Shown here one piece after another: positions 22,288 through 34,420 of a DNA stretch of 64,000 bases; position 1 is the first letter of the stretch; each line of letters begins with the position of its first letter. The stretch comes from Parastagonospora avenae f. sp. tritici 18332-5 (lineage: Eukaryota; Ascomycota; Dothideomycetes; Pleosporales; Phaeosphaeriaceae), in NCBI GenBank assembly GCA_022559985.1, contig JAFJTR010000026.1, forward strand, positions 308,368-372,367. The letters run 5' to 3'. Under the pieces are notes generated by a model, which had not been told where the DNA came from, did no database searches, and worked only from the letters and a program-made list of their open reading frames with translations. Both the position numbers and the translations under genes were made by a program.

Positions 22288-23546
22288 TTAAGCAAAGGGA
22301 GGGTTGGCGTTCTTCAATAGCATCTCGAAGTATGCCTGGAACCAAGTACCGGCCTCGGGAGCAGGCTTGAACGCAGACTCCTTTCCGCAGAAGCCGTCAT
22401 AACGAGACGCAGACTGGTCAGAGGTACCATCGGACTAGATAGCATAGTTAGCGCCTTGACTTCATAAGGACGGGAGGTGTTCTTACCTCGCCACCGGGCT
22501 TGACCCAGACAAGCGCATCAACAAGGGAGTTTCCAGTCTCAGTAGTTGGGCGAGCACCAAAGCCAGCACCTCGGACGTTGCACCAGTCACCCCACGCCTG
22601 CTGCTCAGTAGGCTGCTTGCCGTTGCGACCGACGTCAACAAGGAAGTGAGCGGGGAAGCCCTCAGCCTGGAGCAACGGTGCGAAAGCGTTGATGTAACGC
22701 TCCTCGTCGCAGTTCTTGTTGCCCTGGGTGATGCTGTTGCAGGTGGAGATACGGTAGGCGTTGTAGTTGGACACGTTGGTGACGATGCCACGGACAGCAC
22801 GGGGAGAGCCAGCAGCCTTGTACACCTTTGCGTAGAACTTGGCAGCAGGGCCAATGTTGGCGTCCCATCCGAGCCAGCCGCCGTGGCCACCGTCGAGGTA
22901 CATGTCGACGTTGTCCAAGTTGAGCGTCTTCAAGGCGTAGACGGTCAGGGACTCGTAGTAGGGTGCGGCCTTTGCGCACTTGGCGACTCCCATGTTGGTG
23001 ATCATGTTTGCGAGCGCTATGGGGAATTAGTCATATTGCAAATGCAGGGTTGAAGTAATTCTTACAGTCGGGCTCGATGGCCAAGTTGACCTTGACATCG
23101 GGGTACTTCTTGATAATGGAAGCGATCTTGTCAATATATTCGGTCTTGTAGATGTTCTCGCCATCCTTATCAAGCGCAAGCTCGCCGTTGGATGCCAACG
23201 CAGCGCAGTCACGATCAGGAAGGTCGTACACCACAAACGTCGCCATGAGCTTGGCGCCGGCAGCGTTCTTGGTCTTGATGTCGGCGAGGTATGTCTCGAG
23301 AAGAGGGATCTTCGCTCGTGTGTCCATCCAAACGAATGAACCGACCTTGGCCACAGCTGCTGCGGCTGGCTTGAGCGCAGCAGTGAGGTTTGGCATGGCC
23401 AAGTCGTTGATCTCAGCAGCATAGTACGGGTTGGCGTACCATTCCCTGCCGGCGAATGGGTTGGTGGATGCTCCTCCTGAAGCCTGGGGAAGAGCAGTGG
23501 TAAGACCTGCTGCAAAAGCAGCAGTGAGGAGAGCGTTAGACAGCAT
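22288..23546 (-). CDS. GH6 cellobiohydrolase (Cel6A-like), secreted, no CBM1
   Basis: Three exons read 23546-23066, 23016-22487 and 22434-22288, giving 385 residues. GH6 enzymes release cellobiose from the non-reducing ends of cellulose by an inverting mechanism. A signal peptide covers about 1-19 (MLSNALLTAAFAAGLTTAL). The catalytic acid is Asp113 in YDLPDRDCAALASNGE; the downstream IEPDSLANM motif is restored over intron 1, and NVDMYLDGGHGGWLGW plus WVKPGGESDGTSD at intron 2 are family signatures. The mature protein starts directly with the catalytic domain: there is no Cys-rich cellulose-binding module and no Ser/Thr-rich linker, unlike Trichoderma Cel6A. Confidence 0.9.
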
Positions 23547-26500
23547 CGTAAAGACTGTTGAAGGAATGGATTGGAGAAGGTGGATGGGAGCGTAGAGATT
23601 AGGAACAAGGGAGACATGCCAGTAGTATTTGTATGCTCCAGCTGTCAGCAGCTGAGGCTGGCGACCAGTCGTCAAGGAACGTTCATCAAAATGTAAATTA
23701 CGATTCAGCACTTGAGTCGGTGGTACTATCCGCAAAGCCGTTGGCTAGTTGGACTGAAGATCTTCTTTCGGTCACTTGACATAGTGTGAGACGGTACCTG
23801 CGCCTCGACGTCTTCCAGAAGCGTCATGGAATACGTTCCCCACCGCGCAATTTGTTCCCCACACATGAGTGCTGGATATTGCGGAGGTGCAAATCTTACG
23901 GAGACCAGGACGTTCCCTCCGGGTGCCGAGCGTGAGCGACAGATCTTGTGGACCATGAAAGTGTCTGCGTAGGGAAGTACTGGCAGGCGATCCTGGAATG
24001 TCAAGGCTTGGTCGAGCGTCAAGCTAGTAACGCCGAGGTTTTGAGACTGCTACAACTTAAAGTCATCTTAGGGTAATATATCTGGGGCTTTAGCTTCCGT
24101 GAGTCTTTTGCTATTGGTAGGCGATCCGCAGTTGGAAGCACCCCAGGATCCCGGCTAGGGTGTGAGACTGTTCTAACGGCAACTATCGGTGTATCCCCTT
24201 GATTTCTAGGTGTAAAACTAAGCTCTTCATCATAGTGGATAACTGTAACATCTCCGTTGTCAGATTCTGTTAACAGCACCAAGATGGCACGCCATCTTCT
24301 TGTCGCGCCGACTTCGCTGTCAGTGAACTTTGAAAGCAACAGTTGACGTTGCGCAACATTCGTTCCGGGTTATCCAAGCGACTACCCACAACCGGGGCCG
24401 GATATATAAAAAGTCTTCCAAAACCTGGGCAGCGTTGGTTGGAGGCTACGCTACCCAGGTTGAGTGCGCCGGAGCAATCTATTGTCGGCTGCAAGCAAAT
24501 TAACTGCCAAGGTTGTCTGCACATGACGTCGTGTCAACACCGCGACTTCTATATGCCCTCCATCAGGGTCTTATTGTTGATCTGACCGAACGACGTGATG
24601 AGAGTGTGGCAAGCAGTCTCTAGGTATTTGCAGAGAAGGATTGTGTGGCCATGGAGACGTTCGCGGGTAAAAGTGGATGCCATGTCGATTCGGAAAGCTT
24701 GATTAAGACTGCTCCTAGCCATGACCCAGGAGTGATCTTGCCCAGGATTGTCGATTATCCAGGGCCTCGGCGACAAACATGCTCAGGGCCTTTTGCTGGT
24801 TGCTTCAAGTTTACCGCAGGAAAATGATGAAGCGCCGAGGCTTGGTGTTGCCTCCGCAGAAAGAGGGCCCCAGCCACGTCTTGGTGCACAAGCCAATTTG
24901 GACCACCGAAGCTGCGCCGATCTTCACGCCGAACTCTCCCACTGCAACGACATCTCTCTGTGACTTCTGTTCCGTCAATTCTTGACCCACTTCCAGTAGT
25001 AGACAGCGCCCGTTTCCCAATCTATCGAGTTGCATGCCTCCTACCAGTACCATAGGTAACTGCCCAAGTCCCAAAATCGCGAAGTCAGCCTCGGGCTAGC
25101 TATGACCGACCGCTGGCCGTCCTCCATTCCAGGACAGCGCGGTACGACCGCAACCTTAACAAGTATCTATTTGGTTTAAATCCACACATATTTCATCACA
25201 TTTTATTGAGTCAGTTGATCCTTTTCGTTTCCTCGTATCACCACACAAAAAGTTGCAACACTTCTCAAAACTTTCTTTCTTCAGCATGCAGAGGGAGGGT
25301 ATATAAGCCGCGTCCAAGTTTGAAGTTCACCTTCTCCAGTGGCTACTGTAGCTGAGGCGGCACTGTTCTTCATGGTCCAACGGGGTTATTTCGAAGCAAG
25401 TCTCTGTCGTCCAAAATATCATTCTCTAGCTCGCCTCCCTCGAGCCAACAATTGCAAAGCATTTCCGTGTATTCATGTGATGTGTGGTAAGGTTTGGATG
25501 CTTTGGATTTCTTCATTGAACTCTCCATGGTCAGAATAGCTTCGGACTTCCTCTTCCATTGTGCTTGCACTCTTCCTTTTGCCAGTCTGCCACTTTCAGT
25601 AGCATCAGATGCCGCAACAATTCGTGCGCGCTGTGTCTGAAAGCTCTCAGTTTCTTATAAGGTACCCGTCAACATGATTTACTTTAGCTTCTTTCCTAAG
25701 ATTGCATTGCCCGCTAATAATCTATCGAGTCTCATCAGACTCATGTATAAATTAACAGTCGCTCTTTTATAGTAGATTGAATTTGAACAGTGCGCGCACG
25801 AATTATTGCTGCACTTGCTGGCAGGGACGTGTTGATTATTCGGCACCAAACCTTGGATTAGATGTGTGACCAGACGCAATGAAAACTTCTCATTCTGCGC
25901 TCTTTCACCTGAGAATAGCGACGTGCAAACGGTCTGCCATAACAACACCTCGCCCCACCGACGCCACCACGCGCACCTCGTCTTTTATCTCCCCTTACCC
26001 TTGCTTCCTCTATATGACCTAATTACATCTGCAAATCTTCTACAAATCCTGCTAGCTGGAATACTGATAGGTCGGACAGCAGCAGCGCCAGCGTCGACCT
26101 TGCCCCTCCCTTTTCCCCTCCCAACCAGGGTTCGAGTCCGTGATAGAATAAAGGTTTTCATCAGGTTCCCTATCACTATAACTATATTCAGTGGGTCTGT
26201 TCTTGTTGCTGGTATATCCGGACGGAGGATCAAGACTCTCCGAAGAGCTCTCGTGTCACGCTTTTTATGCTCGAAGGACCACAACAAGCACAGAGCATAG
26301 ACACTCTCGAGTATCAATTCAACTACTATGATAATAGTTGTTCATTTTCCTGCAGAGACCAGCATGTAGTTGTCATCAACTGGTGCTGTTGGCTGTGCAC
26401 TAGGTCATGGCTCTTTGCAGATATGAAAAACGGGCTCTGGTAGTCCTCAATGTCGTAGCGCAATCGAGGCAATCCATCCAGGTATTCGTAGGTTCCAAAG

Positions 26501-26845
26501 TACACTCTTCCAACATCGTATTCGCACCCCTACACCTTCGTCTTGGCCTCGGTCCCGCCGGAGTAGTTCCAGTGGCGGTGCAGAAACAACCTAGTTTCAC
26601 GCTAACCCGCACGCCAAAAAAAGTTGGAAAGGAGAGTTATCGCAACGACATCATAGGCACAAATGTAGCAGCCACATTCCCCATCGCTTACTTCATTTCC
26701 GTTTACTACTATCTCCACATACCTTAATTGCTAGTTGCATGCAAGACGGCTCGCCCGCTACACTGCACTTCTTAGGCTTCCTTCCCGCTTCTCGGCTAAG
26801 CCGTTTTTAGACGAATATACGACCGAGTGGAGACAAGCTGGACGG
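23547..26845. other. 3.3 kb gene-sparse region
   Basis: Longest stretch without a supported gene. Short frames exist (24019-24339 and 25985-26317 on the minus strand), but their peptides have no recognisable features. Two TATA-box-like sites (TATATAAA at 24403, TATATAAG at 25300) face plus-strand sequence without a convincing gene. A perfect tRNA B-box match sits at 26129-26139 but no A-box or cloverleaf was found. A decayed element is possible; no terminal repeats or transposase residues were seen. Confidence 0.4.
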
Positions 26846-28020
26846 ATGTATCGACCGAGAACGACGAACGAATGGATTTTCGTGGGGACGGCGACGGCGC
26901 AGGCTGCTTGCACCACTGGGCTTGATCTGTTCGTCCTCTACTCCTTAATGCTCCATTATACCACAACTAACATCAATACAAAAAGCTTCGTCCTGCTGTC
27001 CTACTTCAACTGGATCTACCCAGTATCATACCAAGTCCAGCAGTCCTACGTAGTACCCGTGAACTTCGGGCTCTTCATCCTCGGCAACATATGGCAAGCC
27101 ATCCTCGCCATCGACGCCCTGCGCATGAAGAACATTCTGCAGCTGTACAGTATCGTCGTGCTTGACTTTTGCCTGTTTGTGTTTTCCGTCATGCGCTACT
27201 TCCAGACTAAAAAAATGGCCGCGAATTTGATGTTGGGGGAGACGATGTACTATGAACCTTTTACGCACCGGGATGTGGATTATTGGGGGAGGGTGAGGCC
27301 GGCGCTTTTGACGTCGTCGATTGCGGTGGGCGCGAGTGCGGTTGCGTCGACGGTGTTGGTGTTTTTGTTGCAGAGGGAGTTGAGGTGGGCAATTTATCGA
27401 CATATTAGTGGGAGTTTGGCGATGTTGAGGAGATATCTCGCATATCAGGTAAGAAAAGCGTCTCTCCGTTAAAACTTCCATGCTGACTGGACACAGGTTC
27501 TTCTGGTGCTTATTCGCATCGAGCCGTATTTCCTCATCAGCTTTGTCATAACCTATGGTTTGGTAAACGTGCATTTTGTTCAGCCAGAGTTCAGCCTGAC
27601 AATGGCTCTTATACCAGCACTTGCGATACAAGTATGCATGACGATTTACTTCACGAGGGCTGAGAACTATTTCGGAGCCATCATCGCCATAGCAAGCTCA
27701 TCTCCACTCCACTAAATATCCATATGCTAACAACATTCTAGCTCTTACGCATGGGAGAAATGGCATACCTGCTAAGCCGCATCCTCGTCCTCGAAGGCGA
27801 CGGCTTCTACTCGCGAACCATCCTCAAAGACGAAATGCTACTCTTCGCATCCGTAGCGCTCAGCCTGGCCACACTGGCATGTCTGAACGCGATGCTCTGC
27901 ACGTTCAACTTCAACAAAGGCCTGAAGCCCTTGCTGCATCGCTCGACCTGGAAACAGACGCCGCACGAATTTGAGCCGGTTCATCAGCATCGATATGCGG
28001 AGCGCATCGAGCTGGATTGA
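26846..28020 (+). CDS. Multi-pass membrane protein, UPF0658 Golgi family (likely)
   Basis: Three exons (26846-27448, 27497-27691, 27742-28020) give 358 residues. It starts MYRPRTTNEWIFVGTATAQ and contains about seven hydrophobic spans, for example DLFVLYSLMLHY, FGLFILGNIWQAILAIDAL, LTSSIAVGASAVASTVLVFLL and MLLFASVALSLATLACLNAML. The layout and TNEW start resemble UPF0658 Golgi-apparatus membrane proteins of fission yeast, whose function is unknown. Intron 2 appears to be GC-AG: no GT lies between the coding sequence and the acceptor, GCAAGC fits a GC donor, and a CTAAC branch site precedes the acceptor. The upstream frame is open to 26735 but lacks another ATG. Confidence 0.6.
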
Positions 28021-28730
28021 AGTAACGTCGTGGACATGGTAGATTACATAATGACATGGCAGTAATGTTAATGCCAACCTAAATCAAAGTCTGATGGCTT
28101 AGCTTTGGTAATTGTACTGAGCACACTTCTTTTTCAAATAGCTCACATGAGCATGCCGTGACGTGCGCAATTTGAATCAGCTATGATGTCTGCTACAGAG
28201 AAGAGGACAGGGACCGATTTGAAGGACGTGGGGAGGGTGATAATAAGCTCTAAAGTTGACCTCGCGAGGCGTTTTCCGTTCGGATATAGGACAGCTGTCA
28301 AGCGCACCAGTTTGCTTGGGCTCACAGGCGCAACTTGAACAAGGTCATACATGCGGTCCGCGTATCATCATGATATATAGCTGTCGCACCAGGCTCTGGC
28401 AAAATTCGGGCCCGCTCTACACATGCGCGAAGGAATCTAACAGTCTTAAGAAGCGTACTAATAAGTTTATAAAGAAGCCTGTATGTACTTAGCGCTATAA
28501 GACATCTCGTTTGGTTTTGCAAAAAAATAAAGAATATACCTAGGCTACTTCTTCACTCTTCTCGTTCGGTGAGGGCGGACAGCAATCTAACCGGGGCCTG
28601 GTGGTCGTCTAAGGGGATATTATCAAACCTCATGGACCACAAAGACATCAGAGACGCCAACGTCCAGTCTCGCCACAAAAATATATAAGGACATCTCTAA
28701 ACGCCATAGCAATGCCAATACGCCAACTTT
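28021..28730. other. Convergent intergenic region
   Basis: 710 bp between the membrane-protein gene and MID1. AT-rich toward 28480-28560. No gene supported. Confidence 0.3.
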
Positions 28731-30763
28731 CTACCACACGCTCATCACCACCATCAGCACAGTACCCACCACCAAACCCAAGCTTGCCCCTAAGGCACCA
28801 GCCGCACCCTGAATATTCAGTTTGACTACCGCGCCCGGGAAATTACACCTCAACTCCTTATCCTCCGGGTCCCGCTTCCCATACGTCAACCCCCTTGCTG
28901 GATTATTCGGACACGCAAAGCCCAACTGGGCCGGACAGCTGCGCACGATATCAAAGCACAAGTCCTCGCAGGGTTTCATTTCCTTGTACGGTCCAAGGGG
29001 CGTGACTTTATCGATGCCGGGATTGCGCGTGCTATTGAAGCCCAATCGATCGCGTTTAGTCGCATTCAACTCGGCTGAGACGTTGCCCTCGAACGTGACG
29101 CCACCGTCGGGAAGGAGCATGTTGACGTTGCGCTCCTGCAAGAAGTCACCGGTGGCGTTCCAATCCTCGCAGCGCGGGATGAGGACGGAGCAGAGCCAAT
29201 TTTTGTAGTCGCGTTCGCAGTCGCGGCAGGTGCGTGCGAGGGAGTATTGAGCCTCGGCGTAGGTGTCGCAGGCGACTTGGGCGATGGAGTTTGAGAAGTT
29301 GCGGTAGTAGGCTTTGGCTTGGTCGTCGTAGAGGGCTTTGAGCTTGTTGTCGTCGTCTTTGTAGTCCGGGTTCGAAGGCACGGCGTAGGCGACTGAGTCG
29401 CAGAATTCGAGGTCGAAGATTACTTGGCAGTTGTCATCTGAGGGGTGGGTCAGTTGGCTTCAATTTATTAGGACGAAGTGGATGAGAACTCACCAGCTTT
29501 GGTGAAAAAGTCAAACTGTTGGAAGACCATGCCACCCCCGCGCACCGTAGTGTTGCCAGGGAGTTGCAGAACATTCTGTTGTCCGCCAACAGCCAAGAAG
29601 CCATTGTACTTCTTGCCAGCCTTGAGACCTTGCAAATGGAACTGAGCTTTGGGAAGATCGCCACCAAATTTGGTTGTAATGCTCGTTTCCATGGTGACGT
29701 TGGTCGACTGATTGTAGTACTGGACGGCACACATCGACCGCTCCAATCCCGTAATGTTCGTAATACTTTCATCTTCGAACGCGTACATCTTGAAAGGGTT
29801 GTCCCTCAGCCATTTGTCGGTGTCATTGACGTTCGCCTCGCTAAGGTTGTACGTAATGAAGAGCGCCGAATCGCTGTCTGTGTCAATCATGTATAAGAAT
29901 GGATCAGCTCCATCGTAGCTGTGGTAGAAGCCATTGGAGCTGACTGCCAACTCAAAATTCCAGCTGCCAAACCAGCCGTTATCCAGATTTGGCGCAGAGA
30001 CGCCTATGTATACATCGGAGTTGGCTTGAAGAGCATAGCTGGCGAATCCATTTTCGAAAAGTAAGCCCATAGGAGGTGTGGCTAGGTCGTCCGTCGAGGT
30101 CGGCCCAGGTCGTTGATTCCGTGACGATGTCGAAATGTACATGACAAGCTGTGGATTGTTGCTAGACTTTTCGGCTTGGTCGAGTGGTGGCGGATTGGGT
30201 TGACGACAGGTGTTTGCAGAGATCCAAATATTCCTCGCCCCTTGTCTCTTCACCAGATGATCCTCTGCATTGTCACCAGCAAGTCCTCCCTCAGTGTCCA
30301 CGGTTGCGTCCACGTCGTCAGACGTATTATCTGTTCCTCGAGCTTCCAGCGCTCCGAGGTCAGACTCATCCATTCGTACCAGGCGTGATTGGCCGTGCTT
30401 GAGCACAAAGAATGTGGTCGTCCCAGGGCTTATGTCCAGAGCCTTCCTTTCGTTCTCCTTCAGTTCCATGGTTGTGGACTGCTGGGGTTCCTGTCGCCCA
30501 CGAAGACTCTGATCGAAGTAATCGAATTCGGGCGCATAGCCTTCACCTCCATTGCCACGACTCTCATCGTCTACTGCTACTAGACGTGCAGCTGAATCGG
30601 CTTGTAGTATAGGTTGGCTGAGGGGGTCGATCGCGGAGGTCGTAGGGAGGTCGACGGCGCATACGAAGCCTGATTGAGAAGGGGATGCTATGAGTAGGAC
30701 ATGGAGTGCGACAATGAAGGAGAGCAGACTCGACTGCGCCTGCGTGGATTTCGAAAGTAGCAT
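28731..30763 (-). CDS. MID1: Stretch-activated calcium channel subunit MID1
   Basis: Two exons read 30763-29494 and 29437-28731, giving 658 residues from the chosen start. Mid1 is the regulatory partner of Cch1 in the high-affinity calcium influx system of the plasma membrane. The chosen Met begins a signal peptide (MLLSKSTQAQSSLLSFIVALHVLLI); in-frame Mets at 30784 and 30856 would place up to 31 extra residues before it. The extracellular region has many N-glycosylation sites (NTS, NLS, NVT). The C-terminal Cys-rich domain CRDCERDYKNWLCSVLIPRCEDW followed by PCEDLCFDIVRSCPAQLGFACPN is the family signature. A hydrophobic tail (ALGASLGLVVGTVLMVVMSVW) suggests membrane or GPI anchoring. Confidence 0.88.
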
Positions 30764-31684
30764 TGCCCTCACCGCTACCGTCATCCACTTTGTCGGATAT
30801 GCATAGGGCTTTTCGGAGTGCACAAGGCGGCGCGTCAGGCTTCGAGCGCTCAGCACCTTCGCTTATATCATGGGGTCTCGTGTTAAGACTTGTGCAAAGC
30901 AGAGTAGAGAAGGTACTGTTGCACTTTGGCGGGGTTTCTCAGCCGTTGTTCTTCGTCAGGGTCGTGTTGAGGCTGACGCCAATGATCGACCGCCAAGCCA
31001 TGTGGCTTCCCGTTCGCATGAGGCGCTAGCGGAACTAACGCGCGTTGTGACCATCTCACCGCAGTTCAGGTCCTTAAATTGACTCAGACTTCCTCGGAGT
31101 CTGCTTCAATATCGAGACAAAATGTGCTCAATTGACTTAACAAGGCAAATATGAATATGATTAGTTGACACCATGAAAATTATTACTAGATTACGTGGTG
31201 TGAGTGTACGGTGCCGCTCCTGCCGTATCACATTCTTGCCTGCTGTGTATTCCTCTTCCGCAACAAGGACAAGCATTCTTCAGCTCCCATTCCGCATCCA
31301 GACTTTGAATGCATGTAGTCAAGCTTCTCAGTATTTCCCCTTCGTCACCCTAGCAGCACGAAGCTGCTCGTCTAATGCTCATCTTTTCTCTGGCCTGTTT
31401 GATCGATCTACGAGCAGATTGCTATTATGCTGTAGACATGGAGGCTCGGCGATGCGAAAGTGCGTGCATTCTAGCTGCGAAAATGGTATCGCTCTGAGAG
31501 GCCGTTGAGAGACTCCCTCTTCAGTTTGCAGCATCGGCGAGCATACCATGTGCTATCGGGCACATCGTATCGGCGTTCAAGCCCGTCTCATCAGTTGAGG
31601 ATGCCCCTCTTGTTCCTCATGTGGTTCGCGTGTCTTGCGTGTCTCACAATCATGGTCGAAAAGTCGAGAAGTCGAAAAGTCTGA
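30764..31684. other. Intergenic region MID1 / Zn2Cys6 regulator
   Basis: About 920 bp. The MID1 promoter lies at its left side; the rest holds short chance frames only. Confidence 0.35.
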
Positions 31685-34123
31685 TCAATGCTGCATCTGA
31701 AACTGGGCCCAATACTGCATAGGGTCGATGATAATCGAATCGTCTAGATTGGTAAATGCCAGAATCTCCGAGTTGGCATCGAAAGCTCCGGCATCATCGA
31801 ACGTAATATCTAGACTCTGCTGCGATTGCAGCGGTGTCATGAAATTTCTTGCATGCACATTAGCTTGTCATCCTAGGCTGTGAATGACCGGACTTACGAA
31901 TCATAGTTGCCCCACAGCTGAGCAATCATTTGATCGTCGAGGTGAACATCTCCCTGCGGGTCCGGAACAATATTCGGGGCAGGCATGCCAGCCGGCATCC
32001 CGGCCGGCGTCCCAGTGGGAATCCCAACAGCGTGTTGAACAGTTTCCGGGACGCCACAATCTACGAGTCGCCCTGGTGTTTCTTCGCTTACCATCTTGGT
32101 AAACCCAATCTGCTCCATGCCCCGGATGAGTCGCATGCAGGTAACGATGTGATTGCTATACTGTGGTGTCCTGGTGTGCGCATACGACAGTAAAAATATC
32201 ACTATCAACCGTAGTATGCAAGTGCTGTCGAAAGCTGTTAGACTTGAAAGCGTGGCGTCATCTGACATTTGCTGCAGTATTGCGATGCTCTTTTGCGCAG
32301 CATCGATGCAGATTTTGCCCATGCGCTCGAACCATATCTTTTTGCTCGGTGGCAGGACATTGCTCTTGATCACAAGATAGAGGATGAAAGGTCGAGTGAG
32401 AAGAATCGTTGTGCTCCAGTAATGTAGATGCAGGCAGGCGACCGCCCGCTTGTGCGTCGGTGGTGCGGGTACGTCGAATTTAAGATGGGCTGGCATCTGG
32501 CGATACCACTTTTGCAGTAGCAGTAATGAATTCGAAACGGTGGAGAACGAGATTGAGTTGGCGTGACGCTCGGTATAAACTGCCTGGGTAATCTCGCGTT
32601 TCAGACGGCACAGCGAGACCGAGGTATCCTGCCATCCTAGTGGAGTGTGCAGGCCTGGGTACAGCATCTGGCCAGGCATCAGTTCAGGTGTCAGGAAGTT
32701 CACGTCGTTGAACAACGTACCTGTTCGGAAGACGCCGGCGCTGTGACCTTAGTGAAGCGTTCGTCGATAAGGTGAGGAGTACCACCTCTAGATGCCAATT
32801 CTTGGTCTAGCATGAAGAGAGTCCACCAGATGCGTCGATTTTGCTCGCGATCAATAGCAGTCGCCGTTTCCGGTATTTGATCGCGATGTAGACCGAGGGA
32901 AAAGGCTATTTGTATGGCAGCGCCGATGTATAAATATGCGCTCACTCTAGAACATAGGTTCTCCATGGCGATGCTCTGGACGTAGTTAGCGACCAACTCT
33001 TGCACTTTGAACATTTACTGACCATGATGGTCATTGCGCGGATGCTGTCCACATCCGCTTCATCGTATACTGCAGGAATCAATTGCTTAGCAAAAACCAT
33101 ATAATCCTCAGAAGTCTTTTGGTCAGATGCAGCTGGCCAGCCGAGTGGTGGTGGGTTGCCATTTGAGCCTGTATAGTTTGCGGCGCCAATGGCGAAGATG
33201 CAGTAAAGAGAGCACATCCATGAGCTCGATAAGGAGGGTGGCGGTTCAAGGTAAGTGTCCCCTATTCGCCGTAGCAATGTCTCTACAGGATAGAGCCAAT
33301 GCGTGGAGTGAACATCCTCAAGGAACCTGGAAACGTAGATATCGCACAACTTCCGAGTTGGTAGATAGTACGGTTCCGCTTCCCCCGAGTCGGTCGATGG
33401 AGACGGTGCGGGTAGTGCAGGGGGATACTGTCCGACTCTCGGCGTAGGAATTATAGAAGGGTCCTTGCGTGAAAGGCCCAGTGTCACAACGGCGGCATTG
33501 AAAGGGATCTCGCTATGAGCGCCCACATATCGAAACTTCCCACCAGAATCCTTCATCATACAGCCTAAAGGCTCATGAAGCTCGCCGACATCTTGCTCTT
33601 CGGCATCATCGATACTTTCCTCTGGGGAGAACTGGTCTTGGGTGAACAGACCCTCTGCCTGCTGTACAGGTGGGGCCGAGAAACTGCCGTCCTTGATCGC
33701 TTTCGCAATTGTCCGGAGCGATTGCAGATTTAGGTCGTGCCCAGGAAAGAAATGTTCCAAAATTCGCATGGCACATTGGTACTCCTCTTCAGTGACATGG
33801 TAGTATGGTCTCTTTCTCCTTGGCGTAGCTATAACGCACGCCGCGCCTGTCCGCGCGCAGTATTTGCATGGTCCTGGGACTGACCACAGTCAGACTCCGC
33901 TGACTGCCAGGGTGGAATCACCAAGGCTTCTCATTTCTCGGGCATACATACTGGGATCAATGCACTGCAATCTGAATTAGTGTCTTGGCATCGATCTCAA
34001 CGATCGGTTCCTCACTTTGGTTTTCCGCGAACGACACCTGTCGCAAGAACTGTGAACTCGATGTGCATTGGGTGCCCTTGCGACGTTCGACACCACCCGC
34101 GGCGTGGCCGAAATGTCGGCCAT
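31685..34123 (-). CDS. Zn2Cys6 transcription factor (Fungal_trans)
   Basis: Six exons read 34123-34016, 33964-33952 (13 nt), 33879-33023, 32975-32721, 32667-31898 and 31847-31685; 721 residues. Fungal binuclear zinc-cluster activator, nuclear. The cluster is spread over three exons: CDRCRSRKTK from exon 1, CIDP from the micro-exon, and PCKYCARTGAAC from exon 3, spaced C-x2-C-x6-C-x7-C-x2-C-x6-C, the canonical pattern. The middle-homology region spans about 230-560 with SAYLYIGAAIQIAFSLGLHRD and RRIWWTLFMLDQELASRGG. The last exon is acidic and Phe/Gln-rich (FDDAGAFDANSEILAF), a plausible activation region. It neighbours the enzyme genes and is the likely regulator of the cluster. Confidence 0.85.
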
Positions 34124-34420
34124 CCTGAGCCGACAACAAGCCCGGTCAGATGCGGTGACCTAAAGAAGATGAACGATAACCATTCGGCAGAGTTGCAGTA
34201 CGTCAAGAGGAAGTGGATGGAGCCCCATGAAGATGAGTGAAAAGAGGCGCCCAGATCTAGCGCACGCGGGGAACATTGGAGATCCACCGTTGGACCGTGC
34301 TCCCACCCTGCAGGAAGGAGCCATCGGCTAATGAACTCTATCGACAATAAGGTATAGTGCCCTAATGAAGCACGTCGACAACATGTCGGCATTCGTTCTG
34401 GCGAATCGCAGCCCAGCGTT

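Noticed and set aside
24019..24339. 106-codon minus frame in the gene-sparse region
   Set aside because: No recognisable motif, splice context or neighbouring support.
26129..26139. Perfect tRNA B-box (GGTTCGAGTCC)
   Set aside because: No A-box at the right distance, no anticodon arm and no acceptor pairing could be found upstream.
25985..26317. 110-codon minus frame
   Set aside because: Low-complexity basic peptide with no family features.
27633..27741. GT-AG alternative (donor GTATGC) for intron 2 of the UPF0658-like gene
   Set aside because: It would remove about 20 residues of a hydrophobic segment that fits the family layout, so the GC-AG version was preferred.
33001..33024. 18-nt gap as an intron in the regulator gene
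   Set aside because: Too short to splice; a 47-nt intron from 33022 to 32976 with a CTAAC branch site keeps the frame and gives a better domain.
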